A stretch of DNA of 11,851 nt, from contig JAUVYS010000031.1 in assembly GCA_030602965.1 (NCBI GenBank), positions 1 to 11,851 on the forward strand, written 5' to 3'. This DNA comes from Candidatus Bathyarchaeota archaeon (GTDB taxonomy: Archaea; Thermoproteota; Bathyarchaeia; RBG-16-48-13; JAGMEO01). A model generated the notes under the pieces. That model ran no database searches. It was given only the letters and a program-made list of their open reading frames with translations, and had not been told where the DNA came from. Both the position numbers and the translations under genes were made by a program. The first letter of the stretch is position 1, and each line of letters starts with the position of its first letter. Positions 5,026-11,851 of this stretch are shown in pieces.

Positions 5026-6877
5026 TCGTCACAAAAAACCATCATCTTTTGGTTCAAGAGGTCCTCATAGGCATATGGGTGGCAGAACAATTGAGAAAGC
5101 TAAAGATCCTAAAGGTACACTACGACGACTTTTCTCATATCTGAAGCCTTTCAAGCTACAGTTAAGTATAGTCGCAGCATTAGTTGTCACAAGCACTCTA
5201 TTATCATTGCTTGGTCCATACTTTATTGGTGTGGCCATCGATCAGTATATAGCTACAAGTGACGTCGAGGGTTTACTGCAAATATCTGTGCTTATGCTAA
5301 GTACATACCTCGCTAGCTCTATCTTCTCTATGGGTGGAGGATGGATGATGGCGACAATAGCCCAGAGAGTTCTTCGTAACCTCCGAAAAAGACTTTTCGA
5401 GCACTTACAAACTTTGTCGTTGAGTTTTTTTGACAGAAGACCTATAGGCGACCTAATGAGCCGCATCACCAACGACATAGATACAATCAACCAAGCTCTA
5501 ACACAGAATGTAACCCAGCTCATAACAAACCTGATTACCTCAGTAGGCATCATAGTGATAATGTTTGGACTTAATGTTTGGCTTGCTCTCGGCAGTCTAC
5601 TAGCCTTTCCCATAATGGTGGGGATCGCTGCTTTAGTTGGTAAACGAACTCGTTCTGGTTTCCGTAGTCTCCAGATGAATATGGGTAGATTAAACAGCAA
5701 CATGGAGGAGACTTTAAGTGGAGAGCGAACAGTCATAGCCTTCGAACAGCAGAAAAAGGCATTGGCGTCATTTAATAGAATCAACAATGCCACGCGTGAT
5801 TCGGCTATCCAAGCAATGTCTTACGCCTTCTTGATACCTCCGCTCATGGGAATATTGAGCAATGTTAACATCGCCGTAGTAGCAGGTTTAGGAGGATGGC
5901 TTGTCATAAACGGATTCGCAACCATAGGTCTAATAGCTATCTTCATCAGCTACTCTAGAAAATTCGCACAACCTCTCAGACATATAGCGAATCTCTATAA
6001 TAGTATTCAGTCAGCTCTAGCAGGCTCAGAACGGATCTTTGAGATAATTGATAAACAACCGGAAATACAAGATGATCCAGACGCAGTTCCTATAGGAAAG
6101 ATTAAAGGTGAAGTAATATTTGACCACGTAAACTTTAGTTACGTACCAGAGGTTCCTGTACTAAAGAACGTGAGCCTCCACGCTGAACCGGGTCAAACTA
6201 TTGCATTAGTAGGGCCCACAGGTGCAGGTAAAACTACAATTGTTAATGTCCTTACACGGTTCTACGATATCCATAGTGGCAATATAATGATCGATGGTCA
6301 TGATATCCGAAAAGTCCAAAAAGATACATTACGCAAACAAATGGGTATAGTCCTCCAAGATGTTTTCCTCTTCTCAGGCACCGTGATTGACAATATCCGA
6401 TATGGCAGACCAGATGCTACTAACGAGGAGTGTATAGCAGCAGCTAAACTAGCCGATGCTGACCAATTTATCCGTCGTCTTCCCAAAGGATACAAAACCG
6501 AGCTCTCAGAGCGTGGCAGTAACCTAAGCCAAGGACAACGCCAGCTATTATCAATAGCGAGAGCCATTATTTCAGATCCTAGCATCCTCATTCTTGACGA
6601 AGCGACTAGTAGTGTTGATACTAGAACCGAGGTACGAATCCAAAAGGCGTTTCTTAAGCTCATGGAAGGTAGAACAAGCTTTGTAATTGCTCATCGTCTC
6701 AGCACCATCCGTAACGCTGATCAGGTGCTAGTAATAGATAAAGGAAGAATAATCGAACGTGGAACTCATAAACAGTTACTAAAACAGAAAGGTTTCTACT
6801 ACAACTTATACATGAGCCAATTCAAAGGGATAGATCTTACACCTAAAAAATACGCGAAAACCAGAAGTGAAAATTAA
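5018..6877 (+). CDS. ABC exporter half-transporter, catalytically competent partner
   Basis: A 619-residue partner of the upstream half-transporter. I start it at ATG 5018 because GGAGGT (5005-5010) lies seven bases upstream; the in-frame ATG at 4985 lies inside the previous gene with no such signal. The first ~38 residues are a basic, Gly/His-rich tail ending KAKDPKGTLRRL, common in these subunits. Six membrane helices follow (~48-320), then the nucleotide-binding domain with Walker A GPTGAGKT (399-406), Q447, Walker B ILILDE with intact E528, and H559 in VIAHRLST. The signature is LSQGQ (503-507), not LSGGQ. In the dimer this altered signature faces the partner's degenerate Walker site, while the partner's LSGGQ completes the active site here. 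The eight-base overlap indicates coupled translation and stoichiometric assembly. Confidence 0.95.
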   Translation: MSNRHKKPSSFGSRGPHRHMGGRTIEKAKDPKGTLRRLFSYLKPFKLQLSIVAALVVTSTLLSLLGPYFIGVAIDQYIATSDVEGLLQISVLMLSTYLASSIFSMGGGWMMATIAQRVLRNLRKRLFEHLQTLSLSFFDRRPIGDLMSRITNDIDTINQALTQNVTQLITNLITSVGIIVIMFGLNVWLALGSLLAFPIMVGIAALVGKRTRSGFRSLQMNMGRLNSNMEETLSGERTVIAFEQQKKALASFNRINNATRDSAIQAMSYAFLIPPLMGILSNVNIAVVAGLGGWLVINGFATIGLIAIFISYSRKFAQPLRHIANLYNSIQSALAGSERIFEIIDKQPEIQDDPDAVPIGKIKGEVIFDHVNFSYVPEVPVLKNVSLHAEPGQTIALVGPTGAGKTTIVNVLTRFYDIHSGNIMIDGHDIRKVQKDTLRKQMGIVLQDVFLFSGTVIDNIRYGRPDATNEECIAAAKLADADQFIRRLPKGYKTELSERGSNLSQGQRQLLSIARAIISDPSILILDEATSSVDTRTEVRIQKAFLKLMEGRTSFVIAHRLSTIRNADQVLVIDKGRIIERGTHKQLLKQKGFYYNLYMSQFKGIDLTPKKYAKTRSEN

Positions 6878-6942
6878 TAGTAGCCCGGGGGTAGTGGTGT
6901 TCTAGGCTTTCAAATCCCATATTCTCATTTTAACGCGTATGA

Positions 6943-7056
6943 CTTCTTTGGTATTCCACGCGCGATCGTTCAATTGTAGCCCAGAAAGAGCGGTTGAAGG
7001 GATTCATTCAATCCATTAAAGGAGATGAAGGAAAATTTGAGTTCAAAGAGGATTGA
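6943..7056 (+). pseudogene. Decayed C-terminal gene tail
   Basis: After a TGA at 6940-6942 the frame stays open for 37 codons to a TGA at 7054-7056 without a good start codon. It reads like a protein C-terminus: LLWYSTRDRSIVAQKERLKG followed by FIQSIKGDEGKFEFKED. Alternating charged and hydrophobic residues suggest a final helix and then an acidic tail. It ends six bases before the BtrH-like start. I do not recognise the family. It may be the remnant of a gene lost from this operon, or a chance frame. Confidence 0.3.
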
Positions 7057-7062
7057 AAACTA

Positions 7063-8202
7063 ATGCCTAAACATCTCATTAAGAACTTCAAACATGAAGC
7101 TGGAGCTCATTGTGAATCCACAGCAATGAAGGACTTGATCGTGCATGAAGGAATCGAAGTTACTGAAGAAATGGTTTTTGGTTTAGATTCCACTTTTGGA
7201 TTCATTTTTATAGATAATTCTCAGGCTGAAAACACTGAAGCTAAATTCAATATGGAGGCTCCATTATTCATAGGTGGCAAGCAAGGGTCAATCATCAATG
7301 ATAGCATGGCATGTCGAATTTTGGGATTGAACATTGCTTTTGAAACTTTCTCTTCGCCTGATGTTGCTTGGGTTTCATCGAAAAAATGGCTCGATCAAGA
7401 CATTCCATTAGGTTTACAAGTAGACATGGGTTATCTGTCATATTTTAACTGGAAGGAGGAAATGCATTTTGGTGGTCACTTCATAACTTTAATTGGGTAT
7501 GACGAGGAGAAGAATCTTACATTCATTTTCGATAGGGAATTTGATGATGTCAAAGAAGTATCAATGAATGAATTGAAGAAGGCTCGAAGCTCTAGATTCG
7601 GACATCGTTTCCTGCGACCTCATAACAAACAGTTTAACATCTTGAAACGATCTGATGGGAAAAAACCTCCCCTTCCCAAAGCAGTAAAATTAGCCTTGCA
7701 AAAAGTTACACGGCAAGTATTATCGCCGTCAATGAACTATCATGGGATCCCAGCCCTACGATTATTTGCGAAATCGATCCCAAAATGGGATGTCATCTTG
7801 AAGGGTGACATGAAACATCCATACATAAATAAAATCGTGCCAAAAGCATCGACGACTCTCGAAATGATGTATGGATTGATTGAAACGATGGGTACAGGTG
7901 GTGCAATATTTCGAAATATTTACTCCAACTTCCTAAAAGAACTTCTTGACCATCCCGATATTAATGAGGAAAGTCAAGCATGGAATGAAGAAGAACTATT
8001 CTATTTAGAAGGTGCCTATGAAAAAATTTCCAAGTCTGCAGAATTGTGGAGCAAGTTCTCAAGTAAAATCAAGAAAGGTTTTGACAAAGACAAGCAAAAT
8101 TGCTTGGAGTTCATAAATTTAAAGGAGTTGGAAGAACTCATTAATAATATTATATCGTTGGAGGAAACTTGTTTCAGGAATCTATTGAAAATCAAATTAT
8201 GA
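7063..8202 (+). CDS. BtrH-family protein (BtrH N-terminal + DUF4872-like domains)
   Basis: A 379-residue soluble protein. The first ~190 residues match the BtrH N-terminal domain: GAHCESTAMKDLIVHEG with C17, then EEMVFGLDSTFGFIF, GGHFITLIGYD with H139, and FIFDREFDD with D157. Cys, His and Asp in this order and spacing suggest a papain/C39-like catalytic triad. Residues ~225-375 match the DUF4872 region often fused to it, including MNYHGIPALRLFAKSI and MGTGGAIFRNIYSNFLKEL. BtrH of butirosin synthesis moves a protected acyl side chain from a carrier protein to an aminoglycoside; most relatives are uncharacterised. No carrier protein or antibiotic enzyme is seen nearby. It starts the run continued 13 bp later by the UvrA-like gene. 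GAGG at 7047-7050 is a distant ribosome-binding site. Family firm; reaction unknown. Confidence 0.85.
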   Translation: MPKHLIKNFKHEAGAHCESTAMKDLIVHEGIEVTEEMVFGLDSTFGFIFIDNSQAENTEAKFNMEAPLFIGGKQGSIINDSMACRILGLNIAFETFSSPDVAWVSSKKWLDQDIPLGLQVDMGYLSYFNWKEEMHFGGHFITLIGYDEEKNLTFIFDREFDDVKEVSMNELKKARSSRFGHRFLRPHNKQFNILKRSDGKKPPLPKAVKLALQKVTRQVLSPSMNYHGIPALRLFAKSIPKWDVILKGDMKHPYINKIVPKASTTLEMMYGLIETMGTGGAIFRNIYSNFLKELLDHPDINEESQAWNEEELFYLEGAYEKISKSAELWSKFSSKIKKGFDKDKQNCLEFINLKELEELINNIISLEETCFRNLLKIKL

Positions 8203-8215
8203 AAAGGGCTAGAAA

Positions 8216-10690
8216 ATGGATTATATTGAGGTTGTTGGAGCTAGAATTCATAACTTAAAAAACATCAACGTAAAGATTCCCAAGAACAAGATCATTGCGA
8301 TCACGGGGGTTTCTGGTTCCGGAAAAAGTTCTCTCGCATTTGACATTCTATTCGAAGAAGGCATGCGAAGATATCTGCAATCAATTGGCTTGCCTTCCAA
8401 AGTTGAGAAGGAAAAACCTTTCGATTTACTCACTGGGTTATCACCAACCGTTGCCGTAGAGCAAAGAACAACTCGTATTGTAACTCCACGGTCCACAGTT
8501 GGCACGAAAACAACGATTTACACTCTTCTAAGACATCTGTACGCCTTGGAAAGCAAAAAATTGTGTCCCATTTGTAAGATCCAGGTTAACAATGATCTTG
8601 CTTGTCCAACTTGTGGCATGAAAGCAATAGATCTCGAAATCAAACATTTCTCATTCAACGAACCTGGTGGAATGTGTCTGGAATGCAAGGGAAGAGGGTA
8701 CATTCAGGAGTTCCGTGAAGAAAAGTTGGTGCCAGATCCAACCAAGAATTTATTACAAATATGTGCAGCTGGGTCAGCAGCATTTGGGGATATGAAAAAC
8801 TTCACAAAGGGATTAGCTGAAGTCATGAATTTTGACGTAAACACTCCTTACAACGATCTTTCACAAGAAATTCGGGACATCTTCTTGTACGGTACGGAAG
8901 AGAAGATGCAGTTTAAGTGGAAATCCAGAAGGTTTGAAGGCATAATCGAAACAAAATTTGAAGGCATCATCCCACATCTTGAAAGGGCGATGGCGAAAAG
9001 CACAAGTGCCTACAGAAGAAACAAGATAGAAAAGAACTTTATGACAAAAATTACTTGTTCATCCTGCCACGGATATAAAGTAAACGAACAAGCGAGAAAT
9101 GCAGTGATTAAAGGTAAGCACATCGGAGAATTAGGAAACCAGACCATGGATGAACTGATGGAATTTCTAAAAGACCGCGATGAAACCTGTGTGAAGACAA
9201 GCCAAGGTCGAGCGCTACTAAACGAAATAGTCAAGCATCTGGAAAAATCGAGGCTTGTCGGAATTTCCTATCTTAGCCTTAACAGAAGTATGACGACCCT
9301 TTCAGGTGGAGAAATTCAAAGGTTGAGTCTGATGTCTCACCTAGATGCTGGATTAGATTCATTGATTTTCATTCTTGACGAACCTACCATGGGCATGCAC
9401 GAACTTGAGAAAAACAATCTAATGACTATACTGAAAGAAATAAAAGAATTAGGAAATTCCGTTATCATAGTTGAACACGACAAAAACATAATATCGAAAA
9501 CAGATCAAATCATCGATTTAGGACCGGGCCCTGGAAGATTGGGTGGTGAGATCGTCTTTCAAGGATCCTTGGATGAAATTAAGAAATGCAAAAAATCGAT
9601 CACTGGAAAGTTCCTGAGTGGGGAACTCCAGATTCCCAAGAAAAAAGAAAGTGAAAGAAGGCAACTCACAAAATCTACAATGTTCCTCACGATGAAGGAC
9701 GTGACTACAAATAACTTGAAAAATCTAGGAGTGAAAATACCCCTCAAACTTATGGTTGGGGTTGCTGGTGTTTCAGGGAGTGGTAAGAGTTCTTTAATTA
9801 GCGATACGCTTGTGCCATTGTTGAGGGAACATTTTGCAAAGAAGAACGGTGAAGAAGAGGAAGAGTTCATTCAAATTGATGAAATCAAAGGAAAGCTTTC
9901 CGGTTGGGAGAACATCTCAGATTGCATCGTTGTAACGCAATCTCCGATAGGTCGATCGAAAAAGTCTAATCCTGTGAGTTACATCGGAATATGGGATAAC
10001 ATTCGAAGAATATTTGCTAAGCAGCAATTAGCGATAGAACGGAAATACAGTGCAGGGCATTTCTCGTTTAATAGCGATAAAGGACAATGTCATCACTGTA
10101 AAGGTGATGGTGTCATTGACCTGCATATTTCATTCCTTACAAAAATAGGTTTACCCTGTGAGGAATGCGATGGAACCAGATACAAGCCAGAAATACTTGA
10201 CGTGAAATATAAGGGAAAGAACATACATGAAATATTGAATCTAACAGTCACAGAAGCTCTCGGCGTCTTCAACAATGAAGAAATCATAATGAAACATTTG
10301 AAGATTCTTGATGAAATCGGAATGGGCTACATTACTCTAGGACAGCCTGCAACTACATTAAGCGGTGGTGAAGCCCAAAGGATTAAGCTTGCTAAAGAAT
10401 TAGGGAGAGCCAGAAAAAGCAGGACTGTATATGTCTTGGATGAGCCAACAGCAGGTCTACATTATAATGACGTCCTAAAATTGTTGAGTTTATTGGATAA
10501 ATTAGTAGATCAAGGAAACACAGTATTGATAATCGAACACGATTTAGATATTCTATTGTACGTAGATTATATGATTGAGTTAGGTCCTGGAGGAGGTCCA
10601 AAGGGAGGCGAAATAATCGCTGTAGGTAATCCCGAAGAAATAAAAACGAACCCGCAGTCAAAAACCGCTCCATTCTTAGAAATACATTAG
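8216..10690 (+). CDS. UvrA-like tandem ABC ATPase lacking the UvrB-binding domain
   Basis: An 824-residue soluble DNA-binding ATPase of the UvrA family with both ABC modules intact: Walker A GVSGSGKS at 31-38 and 518-525, signatures LSGGE at 362-366 and 715-719, Walker B FILDEP (E389) and VLDEPTAGLH (E743). Zinc-type cysteine pairs are C117/C120, C130/C133, C154/C157, C281/C284 and C625/C628 with C648/C651. Only nine residues separate CPIC from CPTC; repair UvrA (about 940 residues) carries its UvrB-binding domain in this interval, so that domain is missing. This is the layout of class II/III UvrA paralogs such as Streptomyces DrrC, linked to resistance to DNA-binding antibiotics rather than nucleotide excision repair. 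It follows the BtrH-like gene by 13 bp and precedes a GyrI-like gene. Role in drug resistance is inferred. Confidence 0.92.
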   Translation: MDYIEVVGARIHNLKNINVKIPKNKIIAITGVSGSGKSSLAFDILFEEGMRRYLQSIGLPSKVEKEKPFDLLTGLSPTVAVEQRTTRIVTPRSTVGTKTTIYTLLRHLYALESKKLCPICKIQVNNDLACPTCGMKAIDLEIKHFSFNEPGGMCLECKGRGYIQEFREEKLVPDPTKNLLQICAAGSAAFGDMKNFTKGLAEVMNFDVNTPYNDLSQEIRDIFLYGTEEKMQFKWKSRRFEGIIETKFEGIIPHLERAMAKSTSAYRRNKIEKNFMTKITCSSCHGYKVNEQARNAVIKGKHIGELGNQTMDELMEFLKDRDETCVKTSQGRALLNEIVKHLEKSRLVGISYLSLNRSMTTLSGGEIQRLSLMSHLDAGLDSLIFILDEPTMGMHELEKNNLMTILKEIKELGNSVIIVEHDKNIISKTDQIIDLGPGPGRLGGEIVFQGSLDEIKKCKKSITGKFLSGELQIPKKKESERRQLTKSTMFLTMKDVTTNNLKNLGVKIPLKLMVGVAGVSGSGKSSLISDTLVPLLREHFAKKNGEEEEEFIQIDEIKGKLSGWENISDCIVVTQSPIGRSKKSNPVSYIGIWDNIRRIFAKQQLAIERKYSAGHFSFNSDKGQCHHCKGDGVIDLHISFLTKIGLPCEECDGTRYKPEILDVKYKGKNIHEILNLTVTEALGVFNNEEIIMKHLKILDEIGMGYITLGQPATTLSGGEAQRIKLAKELGRARKSRTVYVLDEPTAGLHYNDVLKLLSLLDKLVDQGNTVLIIEHDLDILLYVDYMIELGPGGGPKGGEIIAVGNPEEIKTNPQSKTAPFLEIH

Positions 10691-10768
10691 GATGAAGAAG
10701 AAGGATAAAATACATGAGTTCTATTGAAAGAAATTCTGTTATACAATCCCGAGATGGAGGGCTCGCAC

Positions 10769-11386
10769 ATGAATAAACTTGATCTTAGAAAAGAACTGAA
10801 AGAATTTTACAAGGCCAGTGCAAAGAAACCCAATATAATAGATGTTCCTAAAGGAAAATTTCTTACTATAACTGGAAGAGGTGCACCAGCTGGATCAGAT
10901 TATCAAGCTGCCTTGAACGCTCTTTATTCTGTTGCATACACTCTCAAGTTCAAATGTAAATTCGAAGGTAAAGACTTCACGGTTATGGCTTTGGAGAGCC
11001 TTTGGTGGTGGGACGACCCAACCATATTTAGTATCAAGAATGCTCCTCCCCAAGATGAATGGAACTGGAAGTCCATGATGAGGCAGCCTGATTTCATAAC
11101 ACATGAGATGGTTGATGCAGTAAAACAGGAAGTTAAAGAGAAAAAGGGTATTGAAGAGGTTGGCAAGATCGTGCTAGAAACATTTCATGAGGGGATCTCC
11201 GCTCAAATCATGCACATCGGACCTTACTCCGAAGAAGAACCAACAATCCAAAAACTTCACAGCTTCATAGAGGAAAACGGATACAAGATGAGAGGTTTAC
11301 ACCATGAAATCTACCTGTCAGATCCCAGAAGAGCAAAACCAGAACGATGGAAAACCATCATCCGCCAACCAGTAGAGAAGAAATGA
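10769..11386 (+). CDS. GyrI-like small-molecule-binding domain protein
   Basis: A 205-residue cytosolic protein of the GyrI-like (SHS2/BacT-type drug-binding) superfamily, closest to the stand-alone ~205-residue group. Signature blocks are the opening MNKLDLRKELKEFYKASAKK, ALYSVAYTLKF (51-61), LESLWWWDD with E76 and W79-W81, FHEGISAQIMHIGPYSEE (139-156), and HHEIYLSDPRR (178-188) with E180. GyrI-like proteins bind drugs, and relatives of this group hydrolyse cyclopropane-containing DNA alkylators, protecting the cell. I start at 10769 because GGAGG (10756-10760) lies eight bases upstream; the in-frame ATG at 10724 has no such signal. It is 78 bp after the UvrA-like gene on the same strand, converging on the M24 peptidase. 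The family is well supported; hydrolase activity is inference. Confidence 0.88.
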   Translation: MNKLDLRKELKEFYKASAKKPNIIDVPKGKFLTITGRGAPAGSDYQAALNALYSVAYTLKFKCKFEGKDFTVMALESLWWWDDPTIFSIKNAPPQDEWNWKSMMRQPDFITHEMVDAVKQEVKEKKGIEEVGKIVLETFHEGISAQIMHIGPYSEEEPTIQKLHSFIEENGYKMRGLHHEIYLSDPRRAKPERWKTIIRQPVEKK

Positions 11387-11441
11387 TCACTAATATTCAT
11401 TAAATGATAAACTGAAGATTAGAACCCGCGGGATTCAATTT
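11387..11441. other. Convergent spacer with CCCGCGGG palindrome
   Basis: The 55-bp gap between the converging GyrI-like and peptidase genes contains the self-complementary CCCGCGGG (11425-11432), flanked by AT-rich DNA. It may contribute to termination of one or both transcripts; nothing else is evident. Confidence 0.3.
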
Positions 11442-11851
11442 TCAGTATATTGTGAGAGAATCTAGGTTTCTTGGATAGTAAATGATGACTTCTTTTCCGT
11501 CTTCAGTGATCAATACTGTATCGGAATGTCGAAAACCAGCATATCTTGGAATGTAGATGCCGGGTTCACAACTGAAAATCATACCAGGTTGCATTATGGT
11601 TTGATCTCCGATGTCTAGCCACGGTGGTTCATGTCCTTCTATACCCAGACCATGACCAGTGTGATGACGAACATATTTATTGTAACCTGCTTTACTCAGA
11701 ACTTTACTTGCTGCCTTATCTACTTCAGAACATTTAACCCCTGGTTTAAAGGCTGATAAAGCGGCATCTTGAGCCTTCAACATTACGTTGAAGAATTTTC
11801 TCTGTTTTTCGCTCGGTTCACCAATCACCATGGTTCGCTCAAGCTCGCTGT
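11442..11851 (-). CDS. M24 metallopeptidase (Xaa-Pro aminopeptidase/dipeptidase type), C-terminal part
   Basis: The minus-strand frame is open from the right edge to a TGA at 11442-11444 and encodes the last ~135 residues of a pita-bread-fold M24 peptidase. The opening SELERTMVIGEPSEKQRKFF corresponds to the strand just after the metal-binding Asp pair of the family, so the start and both Asp ligands lie outside the window; the ATG at 11831 is internal. Visible active-site parts are the HHTGHGLG His ligand, HEPP, the Glu ligand in SCEPGIYIP, and the second Glu in DTVLITEDG after GFRHS. These match enzymes cleaving Xaa-Pro bonds with two Mn or Co ions in the cytosol. Presence of both Glu ligands argues against the metal-free creatinase branch. 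Aminopeptidase P and prolidase cannot be distinguished from this part. Confidence 0.9.
   Translation of the reverse strand, partial: SELERTMVIGEPSEKQRKFFNVMLKAQDAALSAFKPGVKCSEVDKAASKVLSKAGYNKYVRHHTGHGLGIEGHEPPWLDIGDQTIMQPGMIFSCEPGIYIPRYAGFRHSDTVLITEDGKEVIIYYPRNLDSLTIY

Noticed and set aside
6880..6918. tRNA-like sequence: GCCCGGGGG near 6883 and TTCAAATCCC at 6909-6918
   Set aside because: No GGG partner precedes the T-loop-like motif, no acceptor pairing or anticodon arm can be drawn, and the spacing is too short for a tRNA.
8248..10715. Several minus-strand open frames across the UvrA-like gene
   Set aside because: All are shadows of the intact 824-residue frame, with no recognisable protein features.
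10714..10776. 20-codon ORF ending over the GyrI-like start codon, as a leader peptide might
   Set aside because: No ribosome-binding site, ordinary composition, and no attenuator-like hairpin; it is probably chance.
1..11851. CRISPR array, transposase or integrase gene
   Set aside because: No regularly spaced repeats and no transposase- or recombinase-like protein were found in any frame that could be read.

Overview
The window looks archaeal. Start sites carry GGAGG or GGTGAT ribosome-binding sites, AT-rich TATA-like boxes sit upstream of genes, base composition is moderately AT-rich, and several gene families (Acr3, a small VIT-like membrane protein, a 205-residue GyrI-like protein, an M24 peptidase) are common in mesophilic archaea. 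My impression is an Asgard-type archaeon, possibly Thorarchaeia-like. This rests on protein flavour only, with no marker gene, so it is a weak assignment.

Layout. 1-298 (-) is the N-terminal part of an aldo/keto reductase running off the left edge. 299-667 has no protein gene; it holds a foldable RNA-like hairpin block (461-533) and a tRNA-like 3' fragment (about 582-637). 668-2753 is a metal/metalloid module: ArsR-type repressor (-), divergent Acr3 arsenite efflux permease (+), then a small VIT/CCC1-like membrane protein (+). 2754-3279 is mostly non-coding, with a 16-bp perfect palindrome, TATA-like sequences, a short truncated-looking ORF (2994-3155) and a 48-codon ORF (3137-3283) whose stop overlaps the next start. 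3280-6877 encodes two overlapping ABC half-transporters forming a heterodimeric type-IV (MDR-type) exporter with one degenerate ATP site. 6878-7062 is a spacer containing a decayed gene tail. 7063-11386 is a same-strand run: a BtrH-family protein, a UvrA-like tandem-ATPase without the UvrB-binding domain, and a GyrI-like protein. 11442-11851 (-) is the C-terminal part of an M24 (Xaa-Pro type) peptidase running off the right edge.

How they may work together. arsR and acr3 form a conventional arsenite-responsive efflux pair. The more interesting block is exporter + BtrH-like + UvrA-like + GyrI-like. UvrA paralogs without a UvrB-binding domain (DrrC type) are known from resistance to DNA-binding antibiotics, GyrI-like proteins bind drugs and some hydrolyse cyclopropane-containing DNA alkylators, and heterodimeric exporters often pump drugs. 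BtrH is an acyl-transferring tailoring enzyme of butirosin synthesis. The simplest joint reading is a small chemical-defence or genotoxin-resistance locus. No biosynthetic enzymes (NRPS, PKS, carrier protein) are visible here, so production of a compound is not supported by this window.
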